Part shown: piece after piece, positions 14,968-24,816 of the stretch | How the letters are laid out: every line of letters begins with the position of its first letter | Position numbering within the stretch: the first letter of the stretch is position 1 | Origin: Meishania sp964351985 | GTDB lineage: Bacteria; Bacteroidota; Bacteroidia; Flavobacteriales; Flavobacteriaceae | Direction: 5' to 3' | Assembly (NCBI GenBank): GCA_964351985.1 | Contig: CAYGPR010000013.1 | Location: 1 to 64,000 of the forward strand | Length of the DNA: 64,000 nucleotides | The notes under the pieces: generated by a model | Seen by the model: only the letters and a program-made list of their open reading frames with translations | Databases searched by the model: none | What the model was told of the DNA's origin: nothing | Position numbers and translations under genes: made by a program

Positions 14968-17385
14968 TTATTCTTCCTTCAGTGCTTCCACAGGGTTCGC
15001 CACTGCGGCCCTGAAACTCTGCCAACTTACTGTCAATAATGCAATAGCCAGAGCACTAATTCCCGCTAGGGCAAAGATCCACCAGCTCATCGTTGTTTTA
15101 TAGGCAAAACCTTCAAGCCATTTGTTCATCGTATACCACGAAATGGGTACGGCGATGACAAAGGCTAGACCGACCCACTTTACGAAATCTTTGTTTAAAA
15201 GACCTAAGATTTGACCTATTGTGGCACCATTTACTCTTCGTATGCCGATTTCTTTTTTTCTTTGGAGGATGGTATAGGAGGTCAATCCAAAAAGACCCAT
15301 CGAGGCAATGACTATGGCCAAAATCGTAAAGATCTGGAAAGCGGAACCAAAAGCTTTGTCCTCGTTGTACTGTGCTTTGAACTTTTGGTCTAGAAACGTA
15401 TAATTAAATGTGCTTTGCGGAAATATTTCAGTCCATTTGCTCTCAAGCTGGGATATCGCTCCATTTAAACCGGATGTCGATAAGACCTCTTTATCTAATT
15501 TTACCAATAGATTACTGGTAATTGTCCCATGTCTCAAAAGCATAGGTTTAATACCGGTTTTTAGACCAAAATGGTGGTAATCTTTCAGTACTCCGGAAAT
15601 GATCCAATCTTCATCAAAAAACTTTACGGTTTTGCCCACCGCATCCTCCATATTGGATATTCCCATATGTTTGACGAATGTCTCGTTCATGACGATATAG
15701 TTGCTATGGCCTTTCGAATTTTCAAGAAAGGGACTTCCTGCCACAAATTCCATATTCATCAGGTCAAAATAATCGGGCCCAACCAAATAGTGATACCATT
15801 CGCTTTTATCATCCAGAATACCATTTGGAAAAGTAATGTCATTAAAAGAGGATAGATTGTCATAAGCTCCACCAGGATAGGTCTGTACGGCTACGGTGCC
15901 TTTAACAAAAGGAAGTTTGCGTAGTTCTATATCTAAGGTTTTAAAACCTTTTGTGCGGAATGAATCTATTTGTCCGTCAAGTATTTTTCCGTTTAACGAA
16001 ACCACCTGATCTAACTCAGCGCCAATTGGTTGATTTTGCAGAAATTTAATCTGTTTGGTAACGACGATGGTGCCGATCAGTAGAATGATGGTCGCCAAGA
16101 ACTGACCAATGATTAATGTTTTTCTGATATTGATTCCAGCTGAGGAAGTTCGTATTTTTCCCTTTAGCGCTTTTGCAGGAGAATAGTTGCTTAAAACAAC
16201 TGCGGGATAAATACCGGAGAGCATGGCACCAACCATAATGAAACCTAACATGGGCAAAAAGCCCTTTAGGTTAGTTAACCCAAACCCGAGTTCTTTACCT
16301 ACATACGTATTAAACAGGGGCAAAACTAAAAGTACAATTACGATCGCTACAAAGGCCGCTATACTGTTCAACAATAAAGATTCTATAAAAGATTGTACTA
16401 TGATCTGTGGTTTTTGTGCGCCGGCCACTTTTCGAATGCCTGTTTCTTTGGCCCGCTCTAGTGACTTGGTCGTAGAGAGGTTGACGTAGTTCAACCAAGA
16501 TAGTATGATGATGATAAAAGCAATAGCCAATAGAAAACGCACACGACTAACACTACCGTTCGCTTCGGCCTCATAGGGTTTGTCTGATTTTAAATGAATG
16601 TCTTCTATGGGTTCAATATTGTGCCTTTCATAGGTTAGGCTTTCTACTTTGTAATTTTTTATTTTCTCGGTTAACAGATCAATATCTGTATTATCGGCCA
16701 CTTTGATGTAGGTAAAAAAACTGTTGCCGTTCCAGTTCAATTCCCTAGGATCATGATACCCTTCCCAAGTCAAAAAGGTGTCGAATGAAATCAAAAAGTC
16801 GTTTTTTATATGGGTGGTTTTCGGGGGATCTTTGAGTATTCCGTTTACCGTAAACAAGGTATTTCCATTGTAAATAACTTGGATGGTTTTACCTATTGGA
16901 TCTACGTTGCCAAATGTTTTTTTAGCAAGAGATTCTGTCAATAATATGGTGTATGGTTCTTTGAGTACTGAAGTAACATCACCTTTGACCAACCTATATT
17001 TCAGAACATTAAAAATAGATGGGTCTGCCAAGGCTCCTTTCTCCCCATCAATAATCGTATTTCCATTTTTAAATGTGACATCATCAAGATGTGATAAGCG
17101 TACGAACTCTTTAATTTCAGGAAACTGATCTTTGAGCGATGGACCGCTTAAATTATAAGTTTGCGCATCCCCTGGAACAAAGACCCCGTCTTCGGTATAA
17201 TCCATAAATACACGGTGCACATTTTCGGAACCTTCAAAGGTATCATAGCTATGTTCGTAGTTCACATACAACATAATCAGAACAAACGAAGCAATGCCAA
17301 TAGCCAATCCGAAAATATTGATGAACGAATACAGCTTGTTCTTGAGCAAATATCTTGTGGCTATTTTTAGGAATAGTTTGTACAT
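14968..17385 (-). CDS. P4: MacB/FtsX-type ABC permease, 805 aa
   Basis: Standard plan with coupling motifs KETGIRKVAGA and KEIGIRRVNGA, periplasmic motifs FTVNGILKDPPKTT and IISGVLKDYHH, and C-terminus NPVEALKEE. The second FtsX domain is almost the same as that of P5: 15071-15203 and 17576-17708 are identical except at four of 133 bases, while the N-terminal two thirds of the two proteins are much less alike. The start is preceded by the leader AAAACGAGAACC directly before the ATG, shared with P7 and P11. The 87-nt gap upstream (17386-17472) holds only this leader and a degenerate TCCCTC...GAGGGA hairpin at 17437-17463. Confidence 0.9.
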   Translation of the reverse strand: MYKLFLKIATRYLLKNKLYSFINIFGLAIGIASFVLIMLYVNYEHSYDTFEGSENVHRVFMDYTEDGVFVPGDAQTYNLSGPSLKDQFPEIKEFVRLSHLDDVTFKNGNTIIDGEKGALADPSIFNVLKYRLVKGDVTSVLKEPYTILLTESLAKKTFGNVDPIGKTIQVIYNGNTLFTVNGILKDPPKTTHIKNDFLISFDTFLTWEGYHDPRELNWNGNSFFTYIKVADNTDIDLLTEKIKNYKVESLTYERHNIEPIEDIHLKSDKPYEAEANGSVSRVRFLLAIAFIIIILSWLNYVNLSTTKSLERAKETGIRKVAGAQKPQIIVQSFIESLLLNSIAAFVAIVIVLLVLPLFNTYVGKELGFGLTNLKGFLPMLGFIMVGAMLSGIYPAVVLSNYSPAKALKGKIRTSSAGINIRKTLIIGQFLATIILLIGTIVVTKQIKFLQNQPIGAELDQVVSLNGKILDGQIDSFRTKGFKTLDIELRKLPFVKGTVAVQTYPGGAYDNLSSFNDITFPNGILDDKSEWYHYLVGPDYFDLMNMEFVAGSPFLENSKGHSNYIVMNETFVKHMGISNMEDAVGKTVKFFDEDWIISGVLKDYHHFGLKTGIKPMLLRHGTITSNLLVKLDKEVLSTSGLNGAISQLESKWTEIFPQSTFNYTFLDQKFKAQYNEDKAFGSAFQIFTILAIVIASMGLFGLTSYTILQRKKEIGIRRVNGATIGQILGLLNKDFVKWVGLAFVIAVPISWYTMNKWLEGFAYKTTMSWWIFALAGISALAIALLTVSWQSFRAAVANPVEALKEE
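15071..15203. repeat. 133-bp near-identical tract shared by P4 and P5 (copy 1)
   Basis: Matches 17576-17708 at 129 of 133 positions by direct comparison. It encodes the end of FtsX domain 2 (from the LLNKDFVKW segment through SWWIFA). Identity falls off on both sides. One of the four differences changes an amino acid (T versus A before MNKW). Confidence 0.8.
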
Positions 17386-17472
17386 GGTTCTCGTTTTAAT
17401 TCAATAGTTCTTTTTTTGTTCAGCTTTTCACATTTCCCTCAGTCTCTCCTTTCTAAGAGGGAAGCCAAATAT

Positions 17473-19782
17473 TTATTCGTCCCGTAAAGCATCCACCGGG
17501 TTCGCCACGGCCGCCCTAAAACTCTGCCAGCTTACCGTGAGCAATGCTATACCAAGTGCCATAATACCCGCCAACGCAAAGATCCACCAGCTCATCGTTG
17601 TTTTATAGGCAAAACCTTCAAGCCATTTGTTCATCGCATACCACGAAATGGGTACGGCGATGACAAAAGCTAGACCGACCCACTTTACGAAGTCTTTGTT
17701 CAAAAGACTCAATATCTGGCCGATAGTCGCACCGTTGACCTTTCTGATGCTTATTTCTTTCTTGCGTTGCTGCATATAAAAAGTGGACATGGCCAAAATG
17801 CCCATTGCGGAAATGATGAAAGATAATAGTGTAAAATACCCAATCACCTTTCCGGTACGTTCATCTTTTTCATACCATTGATTGATGGTATCATCCACAA
17901 ACGTGAGTTCAAACTCGGCATCGTCGACCAAATCTTTGTAGGTAGCTTTAATCTTGTCGGCCGTACCAAAAAGATTTCGTCCATCGACTTTTAAAAAAAC
18001 ATCGTCGGTATATGAATCCCCGATTTGTTGTCGCAGCATCAATGGTCCAATTCTATCGCGCAGTTCCTTAAAATTGAAATCATTGACAACACCTAAAATG
18101 GGTATTTCCTCTTCTTCTATTTTAAAGGAAACTATGGGATTTTCAAGGCCCAGTTCATTTACAGCTGTCTGGTTGAGATACCTTCCCTTTTCCGAGTAGG
18201 CTACTCCGGTCGGGCTGGTTTTAATATCGAAAACATTAAAGAAGGAGGAATCAACGGCGAACTCCTGAAAACTTACAGATTTTCCCTTATAATCAAATGT
18301 TTGGTTACTGCCACCGCTCAATGGACTCTGCCAGGTCAAGGAAACATCATCTACCCCCGGAATCTGTAAAAGCGCATTTTTAATGGCATCTTTTTGATCC
18401 ATCGCACCCAAATATTCTAGGTGTACAATATTGTTTTTTTGAAAACCTAAATCTTTGTTTCTTAGAAAATCGGTCTGCTTTAAGATAATCCAACTACATG
18501 CCAAAAGGGCGATGGCAACGGTATACTGAAAGGTGATAAAAGCTTTTCCATAAATACTTTTGACCTTGGTGCGAAACGTACCTTTGACCACTTCGATAGG
18601 TTTGAAAGCCGCGATTTTTAGGGCGGGCAAAATGCCCGAAAGCATACCTATCAATCCAAAAACCCCGATTAATACCAGAATGTTTGAAAAAGTTATTTTT
18701 TGAAATAGGTTTAGTTGGGTATGCAACAACGAATTGAATATCGGCTCTATAAGTTTTGCTAACACCAGTGCCAATACAACTGACGCCATACAAAGCCAAA
18801 TCGATTCTCGAATAAACTGAAGGAACAAGTGTTTTTTTGAACCGCCAAGCAGTTTTTTGATGGCGACTTCCTTGCCGCGAAAGGTAGCCTGCGCAATAGT
18901 CAGGTTGACATAGTTGCCAATGGCGAGCAACAAAATGAGGAGTACAATTACGGATAATACGGTAATCAGTGTTTTGCTAGTGCTTTTGGTACCATTACCC
19001 ACCTTTTCGCTGAAATAGAGGTCTTTTAGCGGGGTGAATTCCACAATATTTGCCCAGCCTTCTTGATAGATCCAGTAGTCTTTCTTGAATTCATCCAATA
19101 TCGAAGAAGCTTTTGCCGTAAGGTCGGTATTTTCCTTAGCAAGCAAATAAATGGACAGTGATGCAAAACCATATTCCTCCATAATATTTGCAAAGCCCCA
19201 TAATTCTTTGAAGGCTTTGATATTGAACAGAGCATCCTGCGGAACAAAATGCGTGTTTTCAGGGAAGTCTTCCATAACACCGGTTACCAAATATTTATAA
19301 TCAGTGTTCATAAAAACTGACTTACCGACCACATCGATCGTACCGAACAGTTTAATGGCCATGGATTTTGACAATACAATACCGTTGGCGGTTTTCAGTA
19401 CTTCTTCGGGCTTCCCATTTAAAAGTGGAAAGGAAAAAATCTCAAAGAAAGACGCATCGACTCCTAAGTAATTGATTTTTAACTTTTGCCCGTCAGCAAA
19501 ATGTATTCTGCCATCACCTTCCAATGTTCTTGTAAAATCCTCGATTTCAGGAATGCTATTTTTAAGGTCTACCGCTATAGGAGGCGAAAAGTCGACGGAC
19601 TCATTTTCAATTCGGTAAATCCTATCCTTGTTAACATGAAAACTATCAACCGATGTTTCATTGCTGATATATACGCTCAACAATAAAATGAACGTTAGCG
19701 AAATGGCAAAACCCAACACCGTGACTACAGTGTATAGTTTGTTTTTTGAAAGGTGTCTTAAGTATGATTTTATAGCGTTCAT
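17473..19782 (-). CDS. P5: MacB/FtsX-type ABC permease, 769 aa
   Basis: Start chosen at the ATG at 19782 (MNAIKSYLRHL), because the 24 extra codons upstream overlap the 3' end of P6 and do not resemble the family N-terminus. This makes it the shortest of the thirteen. Coupling motifs are KEVAIKKLLGG and KEISIRKVNGA; periplasmic motifs YLVTGVMEDFPENT and PILGVVNDFNF; C-terminus NPVDALRDE. The 3' part shares a 133-bp near-identical tract with P4. The start lies 19 nt after the P6 stop. Confidence 0.9.
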   Translation of the reverse strand: MNAIKSYLRHLSKNKLYTVVTVLGFAISLTFILLLSVYISNETSVDSFHVNKDRIYRIENESVDFSPPIAVDLKNSIPEIEDFTRTLEGDGRIHFADGQKLKINYLGVDASFFEIFSFPLLNGKPEEVLKTANGIVLSKSMAIKLFGTIDVVGKSVFMNTDYKYLVTGVMEDFPENTHFVPQDALFNIKAFKELWGFANIMEEYGFASLSIYLLAKENTDLTAKASSILDEFKKDYWIYQEGWANIVEFTPLKDLYFSEKVGNGTKSTSKTLITVLSVIVLLILLLAIGNYVNLTIAQATFRGKEVAIKKLLGGSKKHLFLQFIRESIWLCMASVVLALVLAKLIEPIFNSLLHTQLNLFQKITFSNILVLIGVFGLIGMLSGILPALKIAAFKPIEVVKGTFRTKVKSIYGKAFITFQYTVAIALLACSWIILKQTDFLRNKDLGFQKNNIVHLEYLGAMDQKDAIKNALLQIPGVDDVSLTWQSPLSGGSNQTFDYKGKSVSFQEFAVDSSFFNVFDIKTSPTGVAYSEKGRYLNQTAVNELGLENPIVSFKIEEEEIPILGVVNDFNFKELRDRIGPLMLRQQIGDSYTDDVFLKVDGRNLFGTADKIKATYKDLVDDAEFELTFVDDTINQWYEKDERTGKVIGYFTLLSFIISAMGILAMSTFYMQQRKKEISIRKVNGATIGQILSLLNKDFVKWVGLAFVIAVPISWYAMNKWLEGFAYKTTMSWWIFALAGIMALGIALLTVSWQSFRAAVANPVDALRDE
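17576..17708. repeat. 133-bp near-identical tract shared by P4 and P5 (copy 2)
   Basis: Partner of 15071-15203; four mismatches in 133 bases. It lies in the same position of the second FtsX domain and the same orientation, about 2.5 kb away. Confidence 0.8.
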
Positions 19783-19801
19783 TTTCGAGATATTTAAGAA
19801 C

Positions 19802-22204
19802 TCATTCCGTTCGTAAACTCTTGGCAGGGTTGGCCATCGACGCCTTGAGGGCAACCATTCCCACTAGAAAAGCTGTTCCGATAAACGTCAAAAGCCCCAC
19901 GACCAAAAAGACGATATGATGTACCTCTATCTTATAAGCGAAATTGGAAAGCCATCGATTACTTCCATAGAGTGCTATAGGCCAACTGATCAATAATGCA
20001 AGGGCGATAAAAAACACATACTCCTTTACTGTGGATTTTATGATATGGAATCCGGAAGCGCCTAAAACCCTGCGGATTCCGATTTCCTTGGTACGGGCAA
20101 TAACCAAGAATATTGTAATTCCGACAATGCCCATGGCGGCAAGAATGACGGCTAGAAGATTCATCCAAAAAATAAGGTTGGCGGTTTGCTGGTCCTGCGC
20201 ATACAACGCCTGCATGTTCTCGCTCAAAAACTCGATTTCCAAAGGAAAGGCTTCGTTCAAATCGTCATATACCGCTTTGATTTGTTGGGTAACTTCCGAA
20301 GTGTTTTCGGCATCGTATGATATAATGGTACGGCCGCCCATACGTACATTCGGGGAAAGGGTTATGAAATAGGAGGCTATTTTTTCTCGCAGGGAGAAGA
20401 CGTTGATATCATCAAAAATTCCGGCAATTACAAAAGGAAAGCCTACTTGACCTTCTTCGGAAACGTATTCGGGCTCTGTAATTACTGTGGTACCGATCAA
20501 TGATTCGATCGCAACACCTTTTACCTTGGCGAATTTCTCCGCCGCGGTCTTATTGATCAATGTGGCCCTGGTACTTGAACTACCAGTATCATACGTTATC
20601 TCTATGCCATACGCGTTCAAAGCGTCATTATCTAAATATAATTGGTTAGCGTCATCGAATACTTCATCAACACCCTGTAATTTATAGGTCATTTGATTAT
20701 AAGTTCCTATACCGAGGGAAGATCCGTTACCGACGTGAGTGATCAAAGGTATTTTTTTCAACTGTTCTTGAAAGGCATCCTGTTTTTCTGGGGAAGTATA
20801 GGCGTATAAGATGCCCTCCTTGTTAAAACCTACATCCTTGTTTTCGATATAATCCATTTGGCGCATCACAAAATAGGAAATGGAGGTTATAGAGATTAAT
20901 ATCACGAATTGGCTTACGATCAAATATTTTCTAATGGAAAAATGTTGAAAGCGGTTGTCCCTTAGATTTTCCTTGAAAAGGCTCAAGGTATCTTTCCAGG
21001 ATAGGAAAATGGCCGGAGCGATACTTGCCAAAATACCCATTACCACTGCCAAGGTAATCAGGAGCATAAGGGTCTGGGGTGCCTTAAATATGTTGGTACT
21101 CAAATTCACGCCCATAAGTTCGTTGAACGACGGGACCACTAATGAGATCAAAAGTGCTAAAATCGGCAAGGAGATCAAGGCCAACAGAACTCCTTCTATT
21201 ATAAACTGCAGGGCGATGGAGTAATTCAAAGCGCCCATGGCCTTCTTTATACCAATGGTTTTTCCTTGTTTTGATTTGATGGCCAAGGTAAAATTGGCGT
21301 AGTTAAATAATGTGATGACCAGAATGAACAGGGCAAAACCTCCAATCAGTAGTATAAAGGAATAATTGCCCGGTGTTTTCAGTTCATAAAGAATAGTGGA
21401 CTTTAAGTGAATATCTTCCAGAGGCTGCAAGAAGTGTTTTTTGTACAAGGGGTCCTTAACAATTCTCGGATTGATGGTTGCCATGGAAGCGTTCAACTGA
21501 TCTTCAACCTCCTTGTAATTGGCATTATCAGCCAGGCCCAAATACACCCTACTGCCCCAATAATCGATTTGGGGTTTGCTCAATGCCATGGAAAAATCAA
21601 AATGGGAATTCAAGGGAACATCTTCAATAATGACAGCAACTTGAAAACTATCTTCACCGATAGTTATGGCTTGCCCCACAACAGCCGAAGGATTCTCCAT
21701 AGCATCGCCAAATATCTTAGAGGCCGATGTCGCCGTCAATAAGACTTTATTAACACCGTTTCCAAAGTCGGAAAGACTTCCAGCCAAAGGTTTCCAAGTG
21801 AATAGGGTCGCGAACTCTTGGGGGGTGTTGGTGTTCAGAAAGTCTTTTTCCTGCACTCGGTTTCCGTTCCATTCCACATATTCCAAATTTTCCGATGTAA
21901 TGAATTGGGCTGCGTTCTCAACTCCAGTAACATTTTTCAACGCCGCTACCTGCTCTTTTTGAGTTGTGGGATCGTTATCACTCCATTGTACAACGCTGTA
22001 GTCCTGTGAACGATAGCTCCACGCAAGACGATATATATTTTCCGAATTCACATGGAATTTATCGTAGCTATATTCAAACCCGATGTAGCCAATCGCGACA
22101 AAAGCAACAAAAAGGCCCGCAACCAAACTTAGTAAGTTGAATACCGTAAAAAAACGGTTTCTCAAAAACCCTCTCAATGCAATTTTTAAACTTGTCAGTA
22201 TCAT
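19802..22204 (-). CDS. P6: divergent MacB/FtsX-type ABC permease, 800 aa
   Basis: Same overall plan, but it is the most divergent in the coupling regions: KTIGIKKAMGALNYSIA in the first half has a non-charged residue where the others have E or D, and KEIGIRRVLGASGFHII leads into STVKEYV instead of the common LLxKDF. Periplasmic motifs are FQVAVIIEDVPLNS and VIAGIFDDINV, both also off-consensus. The C-terminus is NPAKSLRTE. It begins 9 nt after the P7 stop and ends 19 nt before P5, so the three are tightly linked in one transcript. Confidence 0.88.
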   Translation of the reverse strand: MILTSLKIALRGFLRNRFFTVFNLLSLVAGLFVAFVAIGYIGFEYSYDKFHVNSENIYRLAWSYRSQDYSVVQWSDNDPTTQKEQVAALKNVTGVENAAQFITSENLEYVEWNGNRVQEKDFLNTNTPQEFATLFTWKPLAGSLSDFGNGVNKVLLTATSASKIFGDAMENPSAVVGQAITIGEDSFQVAVIIEDVPLNSHFDFSMALSKPQIDYWGSRVYLGLADNANYKEVEDQLNASMATINPRIVKDPLYKKHFLQPLEDIHLKSTILYELKTPGNYSFILLIGGFALFILVITLFNYANFTLAIKSKQGKTIGIKKAMGALNYSIALQFIIEGVLLALISLPILALLISLVVPSFNELMGVNLSTNIFKAPQTLMLLITLAVVMGILASIAPAIFLSWKDTLSLFKENLRDNRFQHFSIRKYLIVSQFVILISITSISYFVMRQMDYIENKDVGFNKEGILYAYTSPEKQDAFQEQLKKIPLITHVGNGSSLGIGTYNQMTYKLQGVDEVFDDANQLYLDNDALNAYGIEITYDTGSSSTRATLINKTAAEKFAKVKGVAIESLIGTTVITEPEYVSEEGQVGFPFVIAGIFDDINVFSLREKIASYFITLSPNVRMGGRTIISYDAENTSEVTQQIKAVYDDLNEAFPLEIEFLSENMQALYAQDQQTANLIFWMNLLAVILAAMGIVGITIFLVIARTKEIGIRRVLGASGFHIIKSTVKEYVFFIALALLISWPIALYGSNRWLSNFAYKIEVHHIVFLVVGLLTFIGTAFLVGMVALKASMANPAKSLRTE

Positions 22205-22213
22205 ACTATTTTT

Positions 22214-24661
22214 TTATTCTGTTCGTAAACTTTTTATGGGATTTGCATTTGCCTTGGCAATCGTTCGAATACTCATGATCGCCAAAGCGATGACCAACAT
22301 AGCCACTCCGCTTGCCGCAAATACCCACCAGCTCAGTTCCGTTTTATAGGCAAAATCTTGCAGCCAATTGTTGATTCCGTACCAAGCGATCGGGGCGGCT
22401 ATAACGAATGCTATTCCAACCAAGATCAAGAATTCCTTGCAAAGCAAAAGGTTCAATTGGGTCAATGAGGCGCCTAAAACTTTTCTGATGCCGATTTCTT
22501 TGGTGCGGCGTTCGGTGGTATGGATGACCAGGCCCAATAATCCCAAACAGCTGATCAAAATGGCGAGGCCTGTGGCCCATTTCAGCAAGATCGAGGTTTT
22601 GCTTTCCTGTTCATAAAACCGTTCAATGGTATCGTCCATAAATTTTGGGTCAAAATCGAAATCCGGATACACTTTATCCCAAGCCGCTTCCACTTTCGCC
22701 ATATTCTGTGTCCACTCACCAGAACTATCAGTATCAAAAGAAAGATGAAGTGTATTGAACTGGGCATATTCATTTCGGTTCCAGTCGCCGACCAACGCCA
22801 TAGGTTCAATGCCCGTTCGCAGCGAACGTTGGTAAAAATCGTCCATTACGCCCACTATCGGGTAGGCATCCTTTCCTTCGCCTAGCATTTTGCCGACGGC
22901 CTCTTCAGGAGTTTTGAAACCTAGTTGGCGCATAAATGTTTTGTTGATGACGTATTCGCGAATCGTATCATTCAATGGCATACGGCCCGCCAGTAATTTC
23001 AACTTATACAATTTTAGATAATCAGAATCTCCAAAAAGCAATTGCAGATCAGAGCGCACCTCTTTTTTTCCATCTTTATACGTAACTCCCATGGAGTTCC
23101 AACTTCTAGAGGCCGGTGGATTACCGCCCATGGTTATTTGCTTAATGTGTGGAATCGCCTTTACTTCCTGCATAAACCTAAGTTTTTTGTCCATCGAACG
23201 GTCATTGTAAGGTGTTCTCACATAGGCTATGGCATCGGTCTTAAAGCCCATATCTTTAGTCATCAGAAAATGAATTTGCTTGCCAACCAATAGGGTGGCT
23301 ATGATAAAAATCTGGGCTATGGTAAATTGAAAAACCGTCAAATACTTGCGAAGTGAACCTTTGTCGCTATTAGGTAAAATTTGATTCTTCAATACCGATA
23401 CAGGTTTGAAACGTGAAAGCACCAGTGCCGGATAAAACCCTGATAATAAAGTCAAAATCAATAATAGAACTAGAGCCCCAACAATCAGCATAGGGCTTTT
23501 AAAGAGTTGGAAATCGACCCCTTTGGGCATGAAATCCACAAATAGCCGTAGTAGCCAAGAAGAGAGTAAAAGCGATACAGCCGCAGCGGTCAAAGTTAAA
23601 ATCAAGGTCTCGCCCAAAAATTGGTAAATCAGTTGTTTTCTAGAGCTACCAAGTGTTTTTCTGATTCCGATTTCCTTAGCGCGTTGGGTTGCTTGTGCCG
23701 TGTTCAGGTTTACAAAGTTGATACAGCCTAAAAGCAACAAAAACAGGGCGACAAAGGCAAGACTCATCAGAACAGGCGTACTCGCTTGGTCTCTACTATA
23801 ATCAAAGGTGCCGTATTTAGGGTTAAAATGTAGGTCGGCCAAAGGCTGTAAACGAAAATCGCGTAGCTGCCCAAAGGCGATAGCGTCTTTATCTTGATGT
23901 TCTTTGGCAAAATCGCTCAATTGGCTTTGAACCAAAGCCGGGTCAGTATTTTCTTTCAGTTTTATGAACAATTGAGAGGCACTATTGGTGCTGCCCCAGC
24001 TGTCATCTCCCAAGATATTTTTAGCCCCTTCGGTACCCAGAGTCTTTGTCGAAATGAATTCCTCAAAGAAAAGGTCGCTTCGCTCCTCAAAATTTTTGAC
24101 GATGCCAATCACGCTAATTGGTATGGAATCGTCATAAACAAGTGTTTTTCCGATAACCTCGTTCGGGGCAAGTTCAGGAAAATACTGTTGTGCCCTTGAT
24201 TGGCTCATAACGACCTCACCCGGTTGGGATAGGGCAGTTTTTGCATCCCCCGCCAGCCATTGATAGTCAAAGATTTGAAAATAGCTGTTATCACAGTAGA
24301 TAACATTTTCAGGTTGCATAAATACCCTTACCCGTTCCTGATTCTCAACTCGATAGGGTTTATTGGTAAAAAACGGACTTATGAATTCAACACTGGGAGT
24401 CTCTTCTTCAAGGGTTTTTGCCAACGGCACTGAAACACCGGGATTATAAGACTTATTCTCCGGATACGTGAATTCCGTTGTAACCCGATAAATCCGATCT
24501 CCATTGGCATGAAATTTATCGAAGGTCATGTCAAAATAAATCATCGCGCCTATGACAAAGGCGGAACTTAGGCCTATTGAGAGGCCAATGATGCTAATCA
24601 AGGAAAACGCCTTGTTCTTCCAGATGTTTCGGAATGCGATTTTTAGATAGTTTCTGAACAT
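22214..24661 (-). CDS. P7: MacB/FtsX-type ABC permease, 815 aa
   Basis: The longest member. Starts MFRNYLKIAFRNIWKNKAF with the leader AAAACGAGAACC before the ATG. Coupling motifs are KEIGIRKTLGS and KEIGIRKVLGA; periplasmic motifs ISVIGIVKNFEERS and PIVGVMDDFYQ; C-terminus NPIKSLRTE. The 155-nt gap to P8 is the third longest in the run and holds two small hairpins but no sigma-54-like site. It is therefore likely to depend on read-through from P8, or on an unseen promoter. Confidence 0.9.
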   Translation of the reverse strand: MFRNYLKIAFRNIWKNKAFSLISIIGLSIGLSSAFVIGAMIYFDMTFDKFHANGDRIYRVTTEFTYPENKSYNPGVSVPLAKTLEEETPSVEFISPFFTNKPYRVENQERVRVFMQPENVIYCDNSYFQIFDYQWLAGDAKTALSQPGEVVMSQSRAQQYFPELAPNEVIGKTLVYDDSIPISVIGIVKNFEERSDLFFEEFISTKTLGTEGAKNILGDDSWGSTNSASQLFIKLKENTDPALVQSQLSDFAKEHQDKDAIAFGQLRDFRLQPLADLHFNPKYGTFDYSRDQASTPVLMSLAFVALFLLLLGCINFVNLNTAQATQRAKEIGIRKTLGSSRKQLIYQFLGETLILTLTAAAVSLLLSSWLLRLFVDFMPKGVDFQLFKSPMLIVGALVLLLILTLLSGFYPALVLSRFKPVSVLKNQILPNSDKGSLRKYLTVFQFTIAQIFIIATLLVGKQIHFLMTKDMGFKTDAIAYVRTPYNDRSMDKKLRFMQEVKAIPHIKQITMGGNPPASRSWNSMGVTYKDGKKEVRSDLQLLFGDSDYLKLYKLKLLAGRMPLNDTIREYVINKTFMRQLGFKTPEEAVGKMLGEGKDAYPIVGVMDDFYQRSLRTGIEPMALVGDWNRNEYAQFNTLHLSFDTDSSGEWTQNMAKVEAAWDKVYPDFDFDPKFMDDTIERFYEQESKTSILLKWATGLAILISCLGLLGLVIHTTERRTKEIGIRKVLGASLTQLNLLLCKEFLILVGIAFVIAAPIAWYGINNWLQDFAYKTELSWWVFAASGVAMLVIALAIMSIRTIAKANANPIKSLRTE

Positions 24662-24751
24662 GGTTCTCGTTTTGAGATTTTAAACAACCGCTTTTATTTC
24701 TGTTTTCGTTTTTTATTTGACATTCCGCAAGACATCTCTAAAGTTACCTCA

Positions 24752-24803
24752 AGGGGACAATACCCCTAATCAAGCTGCTCGTCCAAGTAAAGGGTTTCCC
24801 TTT
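24752..24803. other. Two small hairpins in the P8-P7 gap
   Basis: AGGGG/CCCCT (24752-24756 and 24763-24767) and AAAGGG/CCCTTT (24789-24794 and 24798-24803). Neither is followed by a T-run on the minus strand, so a strong terminator is not indicated. They could stabilise or process the transcript between P8 and P7. Confidence 0.35.
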
Positions 24804-24816
24804 GGGAGCTAAAGGG

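Noticed and set aside
14876..15025. Longer GIN-protein frame starting at 15025
   Set aside because: It would run through a repeat and into P4 coding sequence, and it would bury a clear signal peptide.
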